DNA of 64,000 nucleotides from Thalassia testudinum (lineage: Eukaryota; Streptophyta; Magnoliopsida; Alismatales; Hydrocharitaceae): assembly GCA_037157565.1 (NCBI GenBank), contig JAZHRO010000003.1:45211001-45275000 (forward strand). Direction: 5' to 3'. This document shows, piece after piece, positions 29,735 to 42,800 of this stretch. The notes beneath the pieces were generated by a model, which saw only the letters and a program-made list of their open reading frames with translations, ran no database searches and had not been told where the DNA came from. Within the stretch, counting starts at the first letter, position 1. The number at the start of each line of letters is the position of its first letter. Position numbers and translations under genes: made by a program.

Positions 29735-30913
29735 GCAACGCTCTTTACGCCAAAATTACCCTTTAATTCTTTTGTATGTAGAAATTCTTCATTTCATTCA
29801 AATTCATTGATTGTAATTGCTTTCTTCCATTGATTTATTTGTTATTGTGTATACATTCTTTTATTCTTTTATTAATCATTTGTTATTTTTCCACAGCACT
29901 TGAGGAGGAGGAGAAGCAGTATCATCATCCAGGTAGAGGTCGTCTTCCTGGTGGAGGCGCTGCGCTCCTGACCCGACATCCAAGCGAAGTTTGCCATCGG
30001 AGAAGCTGTAGGATTAGTAATAATAGTAGTATAGTTTAGATAGATTTAGTTATATTAATTAAGAAGAATTGTTAGTCATAAGTTATGAGAGCCTATTCTC
30101 ACACATTCATTGTAATAACTGCGGACTGTCTGGACTTTTATTTTCTACTTCTCCCTCATCGATACGGTTTTTCCATTGCGATTTTCCGAATCGATTTCTT
30201 TCCTTCTTTTTTCTTGTTGCATACATATAAAAGAATCAAAAATCAAGAAAGATCTCATCCTTATCTAGCAGCAGCATAATCTTAGGCATCCATCTTAGGT
30301 TGCATACTTCTCTGCTAGATTTTAATTCAAGTCAAATCTGCATATAGAAGATTGCTGGAGTTAGGTACGCATTCTTTACCTTACTCTAACTCCTGTCATC
30401 ATTGCATTTGACTTAAAATTAAAGAAGACCATCTCTTGTATTGAATTGAGTAAAAAGCTAGACAAGCAGCATAGAAATCATATCATAATTACTTGAATTA
30501 AGTCAAAAAGAAGATATTAACTTTGGGTGAAACCTTGATTGAGATTTTCATCACCTTGTATTGATTGCTATCGTGCACACAACACGATCACTTAAGGTCA
30601 CAACACACGGGTTTCTACCTCATCTCTTTCTGCAACCACAGGATCTGGATTCGCACGCTAAGTCTTATCCAGATTCCCAGTGGAATTTTGGAGGTTTGCA
30701 CATCGCTAGGTTTATCTTAAGACATGTACAATTGTTTGAAACAATTGCTTGCCTACAACATAATTTTGCGTAGCAGCCTCTAGGAAATTTTTTTTTTTCG
30801 ATTCATCTCGCTTGATTGGTCTTCTGAGTGAATTGAGATTTAATTGGGATTTTTCTGCTTTCTGTGAACTTGGCTAAAATTTTCCCATTGAGTTGGAATG
30901 AATTGTAGTGAAC
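29735..30913 (+). other. 5' leader of Athila-like element
   Basis: Non-coding leader with a possible intron: donor TTTT/GTATGT at 29774 and acceptor TTTTTCCACAG ending at 29896, 123 nt. Short open frames here show no known domain. Confidence 0.55.
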
Positions 30914-33900
30914 ATGTTTTCAAAAACCAACTCAATGGAAGGTAGGAGATCCCAGAACTTGTACTCCCCTTGGGTAGTGATACCCAAGTTATTACATCTA
31001 CCTCTTTGCCTTCCACTTCTAATCCCTTACCTCCTAAGTCTCAGACTCCTATCCACAATCCCACTCACCAAGAGGATGATCTTGAGTCATTACAATTCGA
31101 GGATTTTGAAGAACTTCCTCCACACTTAGTTGCACATCCTCCACCACAGCAACCACCTATCCCTAGGTTCCAACCTCCACCTTCTCCTAATTTTCCTAAT
31201 ACGCCCCCGAAGAGAGGACCTATGCCTCATCTTCAGCACCTTTTCGACACACAACTATAAATGAATACTTTAACCTAACAGGTGCAATAGCTAGCTCAAG
31301 CTATTAATCTTTTAGCTAACCCCCAACCACAACCACTTCAACCTAGAAATCCCCAGGCACCACCCCAACCCCGTAGACCTCAACTACGGGATTATTATAA
31401 TCCCGCAGTTGCCCAACCAATGCCTGTGGTACGTTATCCCAATGGGGGTCGTGCTGCTGAATTGAAGCCAAACATTATAGCACTCATTCCTCACTTCCAT
31501 GGACTTGCTTCTGAGGACCCTTTTAAGCATTTAGAGGAGCTGAAGAATCTTGCCCAAACTTTGGGTCTGCAAGGACATGATCAGCACACGCTTTTAATGA
31601 AAATGTTCTCCTTTTCATTGAAAGATAAGGCAGCCTTTTGGTTTTGAACACTTGCACGGACTACACCTATAGATTCCTGGGCTTCTTTAGAACATGAGTT
31701 CTTAAAGAAGTACTTTCCTATAGGCTGCACTAACGCCTTAAGGTGTGCCATCACTACATTCATTCAGAATTTAGGAGAACCAATGCACAAGGCTTGGAAG
31801 AGATTCCACGAGCTTCTGAGAAAATGTCCCCACCATGGTGTCCCACGCTGGCAATAGGTCCAGATCTTCTACCATGGGCTCCATGATGACACACGAAATT
31901 TTGTAGATGCCGCTTGTGGAGGCAATTTCTTGTGTTGGGACGAGGACTCAGCCTTTGAGCTCTTTGAAGGCATGGCCGAAAACTCTATTAATAATCCTTC
32001 AATGAGCATGTTTAATAGAAAGTCCTCACATTCCCACTCACACACTGGGGTACACGAAGCCCAATCCAGTAGCAAAGACTTAGAGATAGTGGCTAGTCAA
32101 CTGGATAAAGTGGGCTTAATCGAGAAGAAAGTAGACGAAGTATGGAAATTTCTCTCAAAACCCTCATCTTCTACTTCTCAGTCACCAGCACAAAACACTT
32201 CTCAGTTTCCCACAGGGAGGGAAACTGTGAATAACCTTTCTGTAACACAAACTACATTATCGGATTTTCCATTTCCATATCCTTCACCAGTTGGAGGAAC
32301 CTTTGTTCCTCCCTACACTTACTTCCCTGCACCTTCTAGAGTTTCGGAGGAGCTCCATGCCATTCATAATGACCCTTTCGCACAAACCTACAACCCTGGA
32401 TGGCGCAATCATCAAAATTTCTCGTGGTCGGGAAATTCACAGAGACATCCTTTTCAACAACCTTCTGCACCACCACTGCACAACCCGATCCAAGCACCAC
32501 CTCCACAATCACACGGATACCCACCGCGTACCTTCCAGCAACCCCAACCCAGGCCCACCCAATACTCTCAATCTGGGCCTACACGAGATGACCAGTTGGG
32601 GTCTATCATGCAAGCTCTTGCTGATATGCAACAACAGAATATTGCTATGCAGCAAAGACAGGATGCGGCCTTAGCTGAGAGGAGAGCCCAGCTATCACAC
32701 TTGACGGAGTCCCGTCAACCACATTCACTCCCATCTCAAGCACAACCCAACCCTAGGAACATACCTACTCAGAGGTATGTCCAACCTAGACCAGCAATGC
32801 AAGACCAAGCACATGTCATTTCACAACCCTTGCACAACACTGAATTCTTCACTGACTCAAGTTCTTCCCTTGCACAAACACAACCACCTTTGTTACCTAA
32901 CACTGATTTACCATCTACCTCTAGGGCTGAACTAAATGCCATAGTCACTAGGAGTGGTAAAAGCACATTAGATCCATCTCTTCCAACACCTACCACTTCT
33001 AGTTCTTCCCCTCTACTTCCTACTTCTCCTCTACCCATGACTGAACCTCTTATCACCACTCCAGTACCTTTTCCTGAAGCTTTAAAGAACAAGGAGAAAG
33101 GAAAGAAAAAGACCTGTGTGGCACTTGAGGAGGATTTGCTTAAGCTCTTTGAGCAAGTCCACATAAACATCCCCTTGTTGGATGCAATCGGCCACATTCC
33201 TCTTTACTCTAAGTTTTCAAAAGACCTATGCACACCTAAGCATAAAGCAAGAATTCAAAAAGGGAGTAGTCCAATCATCCTCTTGGAACAAGCTAGTTCC
33301 ATCATCTCTAGTACCCTCCCAACTAAGATGAAAGACCCAGGCACCCCTCTCTTATCTTGCATGATAGGTTGCACCACATTTAATAGAGCACTACTTGACC
33401 TAGGTGCTTCCATCAATCTTATCCCAACCTCTCTGCTGACACATTTTGAGGTTGGCAATCTGAAGCCAATCGAGGTGTCCCTGCAATTAGCTGACAGATC
33501 AGTTAAGACACCTAAAGGAGTGTTGGAAGATGTCATAGTGCGAGTCAAGGATTTTTACTTTCCTGTAGACTTTATAGTCCTTGACAAGGAAGTACTTGAA
33601 GATATCCAGAACACACCTATCATTTTAGGAAGACCTTTCTTGGCTACGGCCAAGGAAAACATCAATTGTGAGGAGGGCCTTATAGAATTGAAGTTCGGAG
33701 ATCAGAAAATAAAAATTGATATTTTTCAGGCTCAAAGAGGACCGACATGTAGTTTAATTGAAGAAATCTTTTCTCTGGATTCTTTGGACTGGTTGGTTGA
33801 GGATACCTTAATCAATTCATTAAATTTAGAACCTCAACACTCTTTGGACTTTGACTTGACTTCCACTAAGATACCAAATTTAGAGACTGAGGACCTACCT

Positions 33901-35208
33901 CCTATTCCTTTAGTATCTCTAGGATCTCCTGAAACTTTCACACCTGCTCCTTCTGATCCTGTGCCTGTTGAACTCAAACCTCTTCCTGACTCTCTCAAAT
34001 ACATTTTCTTAGGACCTGATCAGACCTATCCGGTGATTGTTAACTCTTCCTTATCATCTGATCAAGAATCACGACTCTTATCTGTCCTAAGAGCACATAG
34101 ACAGGCTATAGGATGGAACCTTTCTGACCTAACTGGCATCAGTCCTTCTTATTGCACACATAGGATTTTCACTGAAGAAGGATCAAGACCTACTAGACAG
34201 CCCCAGCGTAGATTGAACCCTACATTACAAGAAGTGGTAAAAAGTGAAATGATTAAGTGGTTGGACAATGGAATTATCTTCCTAATTTCTGACAGTAGAT
34301 GGGTAAGTCCTGTTCAGGTTGTGCCAAAGAAGGCCAGACTTACCATCACCACCACTAATTCTGGAGAAGTCATCCCTACACGCATTGCTAGTTCGTGGCG
34401 AATATGTATAGATTACCGAAAACTCAACCACGCCACAAAGAAAGATCATTTCCCTTTTCCCTTCATTGATCAGATACTGGAAAGACTGGCGGGGAATAGA
34501 TTTTTCTACTTTTTGGATGGCTATTCGGGATATAATCAGGTGGCAATTCACCCCGACGATCAGGAAAAAAGGACAATCACCTGCCCCTACGGAACCTTTG
34601 CATTCCGTAGGATGCCTTTTGGATTGTGCAACGCACCAGCTACATTTCAGCGGTGTATGTTTGCAATCTTTTCCGATTTAGTAGGTGATTGCTTAGAAGT
34701 CTTCATGGATGACTTCTCAGTCTTTGGGAGCACATTTGATGCATGTTTAGACCACTTGACTAAGGTCCTGCAAAGATGCATAAATGAGAATCTGGTACTT
34801 TCCTGGGAGAAATCTCATTTCATGGTAACAGAAGGGCTAGTAGTAGGTCACCTTGTCTCTGAGAGAGGAATTGAGGTTGACCGTGTGAAGGTAAAGTTGA
34901 TTTCTGAATTACCACTACCTTCATTGGTTAAGCAAATTAGATCTTTTCTCGGGCATGTTGGTTTTTATCGCCGCTTTATAGCGGATTTCTCGAACATAGC
35001 CCGACCTCTCACTACTCTCCTCTCTAAAGATGTAGACTTCCAGATCTCTGACGAGTGTGTTCGTGCCTATACGACACTTCGTGATCTGGTTACCAAGGCA
35101 CCCATACTGCAACCCCCGAATTGGTCTCACCCTTTTGGTCTCACCTGCCTACTCTTGCATTTTGAGCATACTTTCATTGACACGCATGTCATGCATTTCA
35201 CTTCCTAG
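30914..35208 (+). pseudogene. Athila-like gag-pol pseudogene (Gag, protease, RT; RNase H and integrase lost)
   Basis: Most of the region is one frame interrupted by in-frame stops at 31258, 31276, 31645 and 31855. The likely ATG at 30914 is in another frame, so an early frameshift is probable. The Gag core (about 31420-31980) matches the plant retrotransposon Gag pattern, including PHFHGL, SLKDKA and LLRKCPHHG. From 31930 to 35208 the frame is open for 1092 codons: a Pro/Gln-rich linker, an aspartic protease with LLDLGAS (catalytic Asp codon at 33397), then RT with DYRKLN (about 34411), FLDGYSGYNQ and FMDD (34702-34713). FMDDF and DLGAS are typical of the Athila/Tat branch. Pol ends abruptly about 35140, just after the RT thumb, where RNase H should start. 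The copy could not make RNase H or integrase. Confidence 0.85.
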
Positions 35209-36594
35209 CCCAACTGTTCACTCTGATCCTAGATCAAACTTAAAATCATTCGCACAGATATTTTATCTCCTCATTTCGACTTCCTTCCATCACCCAGTCT
35301 AGGATAGTGAAAAACAGAGCATGCATTTGCATCCACCCTATTCATTCAATGAGGACATTACAACATTTAAGCATAGAGGGGTGTAAATGGTTAACCATTT
35401 AAACTGAAATACAATTGTAGACACACCAATAGTATATATATATATATGCTGAAAAAAAAAATACAATAAGGGACATGCACTTTATTGTCAAGGGAGGACA
35501 TTAATTTTAAGGAGAAAAGGAGAAAAAGATGAGGGATAAGTGTTTAACTATGATCTTCTAGCTGAAAACAAAATTAGAATAAGTGTCTATGGACATTCAA
35601 CCATTACTATTTTGACTAGCTGGGCCATAATAGCTTGATACTAGCTTGGGCTTAATACACTTCGAGCCTTGACAAGATAGACCACAGTCTCTCCTAACTT
35701 TAGGACATTTTCTTGTACCTGAGTCACCAGTACAAGATTCATTGGTTTGCTTTGACTTAGGAGTCTAAGTAACATTGGCTTACACTACACAATGTCAGGA
35801 AAGACCACTTGAACCTAAACTTCAACCCTTGTGTTCATTAGGGAAGGTGGAGTCGTTACCTGTGCGTGCAGGTAGACTCTTTATCCTAATCTTTAGTCTT
35901 GTGTCTAGGAGAAACTCTTTCCACAAAAACATTCACCCACTAAATACAGTGCGCTCTACCAAATAAGTTCCAGAGACATACTGATCCTAAAAAAAAAAAA
36001 AAAGCCAAGTATGTTCTCCAAATTCTGGAAATACTATTGTTCCACTAAAATTATTTTCAGGGTTCAAAGCAAATACCCTGTTTGTCCACCAAAAAGTTCT
36101 CTGAGCCACCAACACAATAAGGGTTGGCTTTGAATATTCATCAATTCTTGAGAGTCATCCGAAAACATGAACTGAAGTTAGGACCAACTTGGACTTAAAA
36201 AGAAGTGAAACCCCGGGAGTGAGCTTTAGAATTCACTTGGTTAGTCCTGACTTATCACAAAGCACAGCCATAACCTCATAGCATTCTGAGTCTTTGTAAA
36301 ACCCCCTAAGTCCTGGAATTTGACTTAAGGTTTAAATATCAAGAGTCCTTGTTGGTTGAGAGATGGTCTATGTCATTTAAGTCTCGAGTTCTGGTAGGTT
36401 ATACTCAGTAATAAGGTTCTCACAATGTCCAAAACACAGTTGGTTTATTGAAAAAAAATCTTTCAGCCTGAAGATCATCATCAAACACTTAAAACTTTTG
36501 AAAGAAGAAAAAGATATCTCTTCACACTTACCTTGCTAATACTCAAATTGCCTTACACTTCAACGAATTGTTTGCTAAGGGACTAGCCAAACGT
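35209..36594 (+). other. 3' non-coding region of Athila-like element
   Basis: It starts with remnants after the pol deletion. An upstream polypurine-like block GCATAGAGGGGTGTA (35371-35385) follows AATGAGGACATTACAA. A TA microsatellite (35433-35450) and a run of A (about 35991-36003) follow. The three repeats seen in the other families are not evident here. No gene seen. Confidence 0.6.
35371..35385 (+). promoter_or_regulatory. Degenerate second polypurine tract of Athila-like element
   Basis: Position and flank (GAGGACATT) correspond to the second tracts of the related elements, but the G run is broken by A. Confidence 0.4.
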
Positions 36595-36607
36595 AAGCAT
36601 GGGGGTA
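36571..36607 (+). promoter_or_regulatory. Terminal polypurine tract and stem-loop of Athila-like element
   Basis: TTTGCTAAGGGACTAGCCAA is followed by GTAAGCATGGGGGTA, ending at the LTR start 36608. It corresponds almost base for base to the tracts of the other three families. Confidence 0.75.
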
Positions 36608-37027
36608 TGATGAGTGGCTACTCATCATGGCTAAAAAGTTGAAGTTAAGCTAGACACTGAGTAAAATAACATCAAATTAACAGATAAAAAGGGTTAAGTG
36701 TCGGAATTAAAGAAAAAGACCTAAAACCTTTACTCTGTGTTAAAATTTCATAATTAGGTCACAAAATAAGATATTCTAAAAGCAAAGCACAAATGATGAT
36801 CTATGCATCAATTGAACACAGAAATAAGTTTGAAAGGCCAAATCAGAAGTATAATTAATGTCTTAAATGTTCAATTAAGCACATATAAATATTTGAAGGC
36901 ATTTGGACATCATTTAGGCTATGAAATAGGTAGTTTACACTTAGGTCCTTCATGCATTACACTCTTGCCCTTAAAAATTCCTCTTTGGACATACTTGTAA
37001 GCTGCAGGGACCCTTTTGAAAGGCTGC
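36608..37027 (+). repeat. 3' LTR of Athila-like element, first part
   Basis: Matches 25039-25458 and stops where the chromovirus is inserted. The last five bases GCTGC are the target duplication. Confidence 0.88.
37023..37027. repeat. Target-site duplication GCTGC (left copy) of chromovirus
   Basis: Repeated at 47420-47424. Removing the chromovirus and one copy restores the LTR sequence seen in the 5' LTR near 25460. Confidence 0.92.
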
Positions 37028-37046
37028 TGTAACGAACACGTGCCCC

Positions 37047-37135
37047 AGACGTCTTTTAAGACGTCTGGGAGGTGGCCCAGACGTCGGACCAGACGTCTGT
37101 GATCACATCCAGACGTCTGACCAGACGTCTGGAAA
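37047..37135. repeat. Array of AGACGTCT palindromes in chromovirus 5' LTR
   Basis: About seven GACGTC cores lie within 90 bp, several paired as AGACGTCTGG...CCAGACGTCT. The 3' LTR array (44755-44850) has a different set of units: it lacks AGACGTCTTTTAAGACGTCT and has an extra unit. Confidence 0.85.
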
Positions 37136-37260
37136 TCCGTTAATTTCGACACGCGCGGGTCGTCTGCGCGCCTGAGCGCGCATACCGGATATTCGCTTAT
37201 TCCCTCTTTCCCGGCGGCTGCAGACGCTTGCCGCGTCCTCTCTCTCCTCCTCGCGCGGCC

Positions 37261-37268
37261 TTAAAAGG
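37261..37268 (+). promoter_or_regulatory. Possible TATA element of chromovirus LTR
   Basis: TTAAAAGG follows a CT-rich stretch and precedes another. The copy in the 3' LTR is at 44973-44980. It is the best promoter candidate I see, from composition only. Confidence 0.35.
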
Positions 37269-39710
37269 CCACGCGCTCCCTCCCGTCATCTCCACCGTCT
37301 CCTCCCTCTTCTTCTTCAGCCAGTGAGCGTGAGCGCGAGCGCGAGGGCGGTAGCGGCGGCCGCAGTGAGCATGGAGGAGGTGCGGCGTGTGAGAGCGGAG
37401 CTCTGCCGTGAGGGTGAGCTCGCCGGGGCTGCTAGGGCCGGCTGGCGGGGGGCGCGGGGGGGCGCGTAGTGACGCGGATGGGGGACTGCTGCGGTCTGAG
37501 CAGCAGGCACACGAGGTGCGACGCGGGCGGCGTCGCGAGCGGAGGCCGAGTGGCGCCCTGATTCCGGAAGAATTTCCAGAATCAGACGTCTGGGTTGATA
37601 GCCAGACGGCGAGGGTGACGTCTGGAAGACCTTCCAAACGTCTGAAAGGTGAGTTTTCCGTCTTCTTCTTCCTTCCTGTCGACTGACCGTACTGAGGGAG
37701 GGAGATGGGTGTGCGCAGGCTCGGTGATTCGCCATCCAACGCGAATCAGATGTCTGGCTGTTGTACCAGATGGCGGGAGCAACCTTCAGACGTCCCGGGT
37801 GACCATCGGACGTCTTGGAGCTAGGCCAGATGTCCCCGCAGACTTATGGACATCTGGGAAACCACGCTGAACAGGTAATTCTCTGGTCCACATTTTAAGA
37901 CGTCTGGAATAAGTTCCAGACGTCTGATTTTGCATAGTGTCGTCGTTTTCGACCCGTTTAGGGCCCGTTCGGGTTCCGTTTTCCGCGATTCGAGTTGCAT
38001 TCTTTTCAGAATTAATTCCTCTACCCGTTTACAGTAGCTATACACTGTTTTGAGACACTCCTTGTGTTTGATCCTTGTGATAGGACCTCCTTCAGTTGTA
38101 GTCTTGGGAGTCGCGGAGGCACGCGGGATTCCCGATCACGCCCCCATTACTCCCGTTGTACCTGGTAGAGTGGCTTTAAGTTACTAATAAAATATGTTAA
38201 ATTATGGAACCATAAATAGAACCTAGGACATTGCATGAATCCTAGGAATGAGAAATAGATGGAATGATAGCTCCTAGGTGTTGCATGATTCCTAGGGCTG
38301 GAAAACTAGATTGTGTGATAGATCCTAAGATATGGCATGAATCCTAGGATGGGAAAACTAGTGGAATGTATAATACTGCAGTCTTGGAAAATGGAAAGAG
38401 ATATAAAGCTGCCTATAATTTGAATTAACAGCTGCCTGTTGTGAATAAATAACGTGGTTGAGAACATGGGTTATAAGAATGTGAAACTGGAAAGTGAAAC
38501 CTGGATGTTTGAGTAAAAAGGATGGAACCCTACGGGGAAGTAGGAGTAGAACTCCTGGAAAGTGAATGGAATAGTATTGGGGAAGTGAGCTGGCCCTTGA
38601 GTACGGAGTACCAAGGAGGGCGACTGTCCCCCTGTTTAGTGCAGAGCGGAGCCAGTCGCCCCAGGGACCCGGGGTTAGGACTGGCCACTCTGTACCGACT
38701 TGTTGGCCCTCGCGTACGTAGTACCGAGGAGAGCTACTAGTGTAGGGAGGTACTAGCTACCCCACGGGCCCCGGGGTTCTGCTAGCCTCCCACACTGACT
38801 TGTTAGGCCCGCTGGGGCAAACCAGGGTAGTCAGGCGAGGGTGCGCGGACTATGGAGGGGAAAGGCCCCGGTTTGGTTACTGTGGAGGGGTTGGACCCCT
38901 GTTACTGAGAGGGCTCTGCCCTGGACAGGTTTCGTGCTGTGCTTTGGGCGCACCCGTTAATGGAAACGACTGACCGCGTGCCAGTACGGGTTAGCTACCT
39001 GTGCGTTTATCGTGCGTGCCGTAGTCACCGTTACGTCTGTCAGTGACCTTAGGGTGGTTGACTGAGGGTAGGATCACCATGGGGGACTCTCCCGGCCAGG
39101 AGAGCACCACGTGCTACTTCTACTTTTTGGAAAAGACTGCAATCAAGATCGTTCCCACGAGGAACATTCGAGATCAAGAAAAAGATCTGGGGAATAAATG
39201 AAATAGTGAGACAATTGAAAGATGTGAATAAAGAAAGTAATCGAATATAACAGCTACTGTACACTCTACTGTTGTCTTTAGTTAGTTGCCACTCTACTCA
39301 GCGTTTTGCTGACGTGTTACACTCGTTACCTTTTTCAGGACCAAGTGTTGAGCAGCCAGGGTCAGCGGCTACAGAGGACGCTGGGCCGAGTAGGGTCTAG
39401 TAGAGTTACCACTGTTTCTTGTACCTCTTTTTGTTCCGTTATAGTGAGTAGTTCTTGTTTCCGCTGTACTTTTCTTTACCTGCAGTTCATATTTAGTTAT
39501 GAATGTTGTTCTACTATTGTGGTGGTATATACTGTAGTAATTTCTTTCCTTGCTGCTGTATTTTCTTACTGTTAGTTATATTCATGTTGAATGTGGTTTA
39601 TTTTTCTGCTCTTTTGGTTACTTCCTCGTTGGATGACTAGGTCTTGGAATTAGTTGAGTCGGTCTGGTTCTCGTGTCTCGTAGGGGCTCGGGAACCGGGT
39701 CGTTACAAGA

Positions 39711-39722
39711 TGATATCAGAGC
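39711..39722 (+). promoter_or_regulatory. Primer binding site of chromovirus (initiator tRNA-Met type)
   Basis: TGATATCAGAGC lies three bases after the LTR. It differs by one base from the usual plant site TGGTATCAGAGC. Confidence 0.8.
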
Positions 39723-39886
39723 AAGGTCGTCTCGAGAAGTGAATCAACTGAATAGAAAATAACCAATTCACATGTTTATAGCTAGAGTAACCACCACAAC
39801 ATATCTCTTGACATGAGCTCTTAGAAGTTTCATTAGGTACCGTCTGTTTTGACATTTTCGTTTTGTTTCGTGTCTCTTTGCAGGAG

Positions 39887-42800
39887 ATGCCTCGTCGCGG
39901 GACTGGCGAGACTGGCCGCAGGCGCGGCCGAGGGCGAGGTCGGCAAGGTGGATGTGCCGTTTTTGACGTCTCGGTGGACCATCCACCACTCCCGGGCATC
40001 CAGGCCCAGGACCTCGCCAGACTGATACGAGATATTGTACGAGAGGAGCTCCACCCACCGCCCCGAGCACCTCCTCCTGGGGCTGCAGAGGGGGTGTCCT
40101 CTGTGGGACCACGCGATGGACACGGCGCTGGACATGAGGGAGGGGATGGGCCGTTGCCGCCCCCACCTTCCTCCGACACTTCTGTACACGAGGCACCTTC
40201 GCCTGGAGGTGCACCAGCACCTCCCCTACAGCGCCACTTCGAGCTTTTCGGACAGTTCCGGAAGCTGAAGCCCCCTCCTTCAAGGGGGATGAGGACCCGA
40301 CCGAGGCAGAGGACTGGCTTGAGCAGCTGGAGAAGATCTTTGACACCCTTCGCCCCCCGATGGAGTGCCGCGTGGCCTTTGCTACGTACCAGCTGGAGAG
40401 TGCGGCACACCAGTGGTGGAGTGCGGTCCGGGGACAGGAGAGGGACAAGCTGACGTGGGACTAGTTCGTCACCCTCTTCTGCGAGCAGTACTTTCCCCAG
40501 ACGTGGCAGGACCAGAGGAGGCGGGAGTTCCACACTCTCCACCAAGGGACGATGACTGTGAGCGCGTACCGCACGCGTTTCTTGGAGCTGTCCCGCTTTG
40601 CAGCGACAGCGGTAGACACTGAGGAGGAGCGCCTTTGGAGGTTCACCGAGGGGCTCCAGCCTACGATCCGAGGGTATGTCAAACCCCTGAAGCTGCCTAC
40701 ATTTTCGAGGGTGGTAGAGGCAGCTATGACTTACGAGGAGACCAACCCGTCCGCGCGAGACACCGGCGGCGGGCGGAAGAGGCCCTTTCAAACAGACTTC
40801 TCACAGGGCCGGCGAGAACGGAGACACGTGGCGTCCGCAGGAGAGCTGTCACGTTGTGCAGGGCCATCAGTGGCCTTTGGGGTCCCTCGACAGGGGCCAG
40901 TCGCCAGCACCGGACCCCCGCCTAGTCGACAGCAGGGACCCACTGAGGGCGGGAGTCGGGTTCCCCTCTGCTACCAGTGTGGCCAGCCGGGCCACATCAG
41001 GAGGGACTGCCCATCTAGGGCAGGAGGTCAGCAGATACTCCCCGCACAGAGCACTGGAGGGCACGCAGGAGGTCGCGGTTCCCAGGCGCGAGGAGGAGGA
41101 CAGCAGTCGCGAGGAGGGTACCGGCCAGCACCTACCCGTCCGACGCAGAGTGTGGCTGCTTCGTCCGCACCTAGAGCTGAGGGGCGTATCAACGCCCTAA
41201 CACACAGGGATGCCAGAGCTTCGGGATCGGTGGTAGCAGGTATGGTTTCAGTTTCTGGCAGACTCGTTTACACGCTTTTCGATTCCGGCGCTACGCACTC
41301 GTTTGTTGTAGCCAGTTTCGTAGTTAGTTTGGACCAGGATTATACACTGTTAGAGAATCCGTTCGTAATCAGAGGTCCGAGTGGCCAGCTGTTTGTAGCT
41401 GAGGAGGTGTACACGGATTGCGAGGTCAGCGTCGGAGGACATAGCCTGTCAGCTGACCTGATTAAGATCCAGATGGAGGACTTTGGAGTGATTCTGGGGA
41501 TGGATTGGCTGTCCGCTTACCATGCCTTGGTGGACTGTTTTGAGAGGAAGATTGTCTTCTCCATTCCGGAGTTGCCTTCTTTCGAGTTTCACGGACAGCC
41601 AGTGGACGGAGGTTTCAGGTGCATTTTGGCACTTTGGGCGGCGAGACTTTTGAGCCAGGGGTGTGAGGGCTTCCTAGCTTGTGTGGTGGCAGAGCCCAGC
41701 CCTGTGGCAGACTTCCAGAGCATCTCGGTGGTCAGAGAGTACCCTGACATGTTTGCAGACGAGTTACCAGGACTACCGCCCGAGCGTGAGATCGAGTTTG
41801 AGATCTCACTAGTACCAGGGACCAGCCCCATCTCCACCGCGCCATACAGGATGGCACCGCTTGAGCTGTGAGAGCTCAAGTCTCAGTTGTAGGACCTTCT
41901 GGAGAAAGGTTTCATGAGGCCCAGTGCGTCTCCCTGGGGAGCCCCGGTACTATTTGTGAAGAAGAAGGATGGGACCCTACGTCTTTGTGTGGACTACTGA
42001 CAGCTGAACAGGGTCACCATCAAGAACAGATATCTGCTGTCGAGGATCGACGATTTGTTTGACCAGTTGCGGGGTGCCACGGTGTTTTCCAAGATAGACT
42101 TGAGGTCTGGATACCACCAGTTGAGGATCAGGGAGACCGACGTCTCCAAGACAGCTTTCCGCACCCGGTACGGACACTACGAGTTTTTGGTCATGCTGTT
42201 TGGGCTAACCAATGCCCCCGCTGCTTTCATGGACCTGATGAACCAGGTGTTTAGACCGTACTTGGACCAGTTCGTGGTGGTTTTTATAGATGATGTACTC
42301 ATCTATTCTAGAGATCGGACACAACACGGACAGCACTTGCGGATGGTTTTGGACACTCTGAGGTGACGCAGGCTGTATGCCAAATACAGCAAGTGCGAGT
42401 TCTGGTTGAGGGAGGTGACCTTCTTGGGTCATGTGATCTCTGGAGACGGCCTGGCGGTGGACCCAGCCAAGGTCAAGGCAGTGCTCAGGTGGGAGAGACC
42501 GCGTTCAGTCACTGAGATCCGCAGATTCCCAGGACTAGCTAGCTACTACAGATGGTTCATCAGAGGATTTTCGCAGATTGCGCGTCCTATGACACAGTTG
42601 ACCTGGAAGGACGTGCCTTTCGCTTGGACAGATGCCTGTGAGGCATGTTTTCTGGAGCTGAAGGAGAGGTTGACCTCGACTCCCGTGCTCACCATTCCTG
42701 ACAGTAGTGGCGGGTTCGTTGTGTACACGGACGCTTCCTTGCAGGGGTTAGGAGGTGTGCTCATGCAGAGGGGTCACGTTGTCGCTTACGCTTCGTGGCA

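Larger units (their letters stand above)
37028..39707 (+). repeat. 5' LTR of chromovirus, 2680 bp
   Basis: Begins TGTAACGAACACGTGCCCC and ends GGGTCGTTACA. It holds dense AGACGTCT palindromes (37047-37135, then clusters at about 37580-37650, 37750-37870 and 37895-37930). Three repeats of about 57 bp with ATCCTAGG occur at 38218-38370, and a duplicated segment of about 114 bp starts at 38599 and 38713. A TATA-like TTAAAAGG is at 37261-37268. Frames open in the GC-rich part are not genes. Confidence 0.92.

Noticed and set aside
37047..37135. CRISPR-like appearance of the AGACGTCT array
   Set aside because: Units are short palindromes with irregular spacing and no unique spacers of constant length, in a plant LTR.
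37197..37739. 180-codon minus-strand frame and overlapping frames in the chromovirus LTR
   Set aside because: GC-rich LTR sequence. The frame is not kept at full length in the 3' LTR (45032-45451) and it runs through the AGACGTCT repeats.
40035..40268. Alternative plus-strand frame overlapping chromovirus gag
   Set aside because: Out-of-frame shadow. The Gag protein pattern is explained by the frame starting at 39887 and the frame after about 40280.
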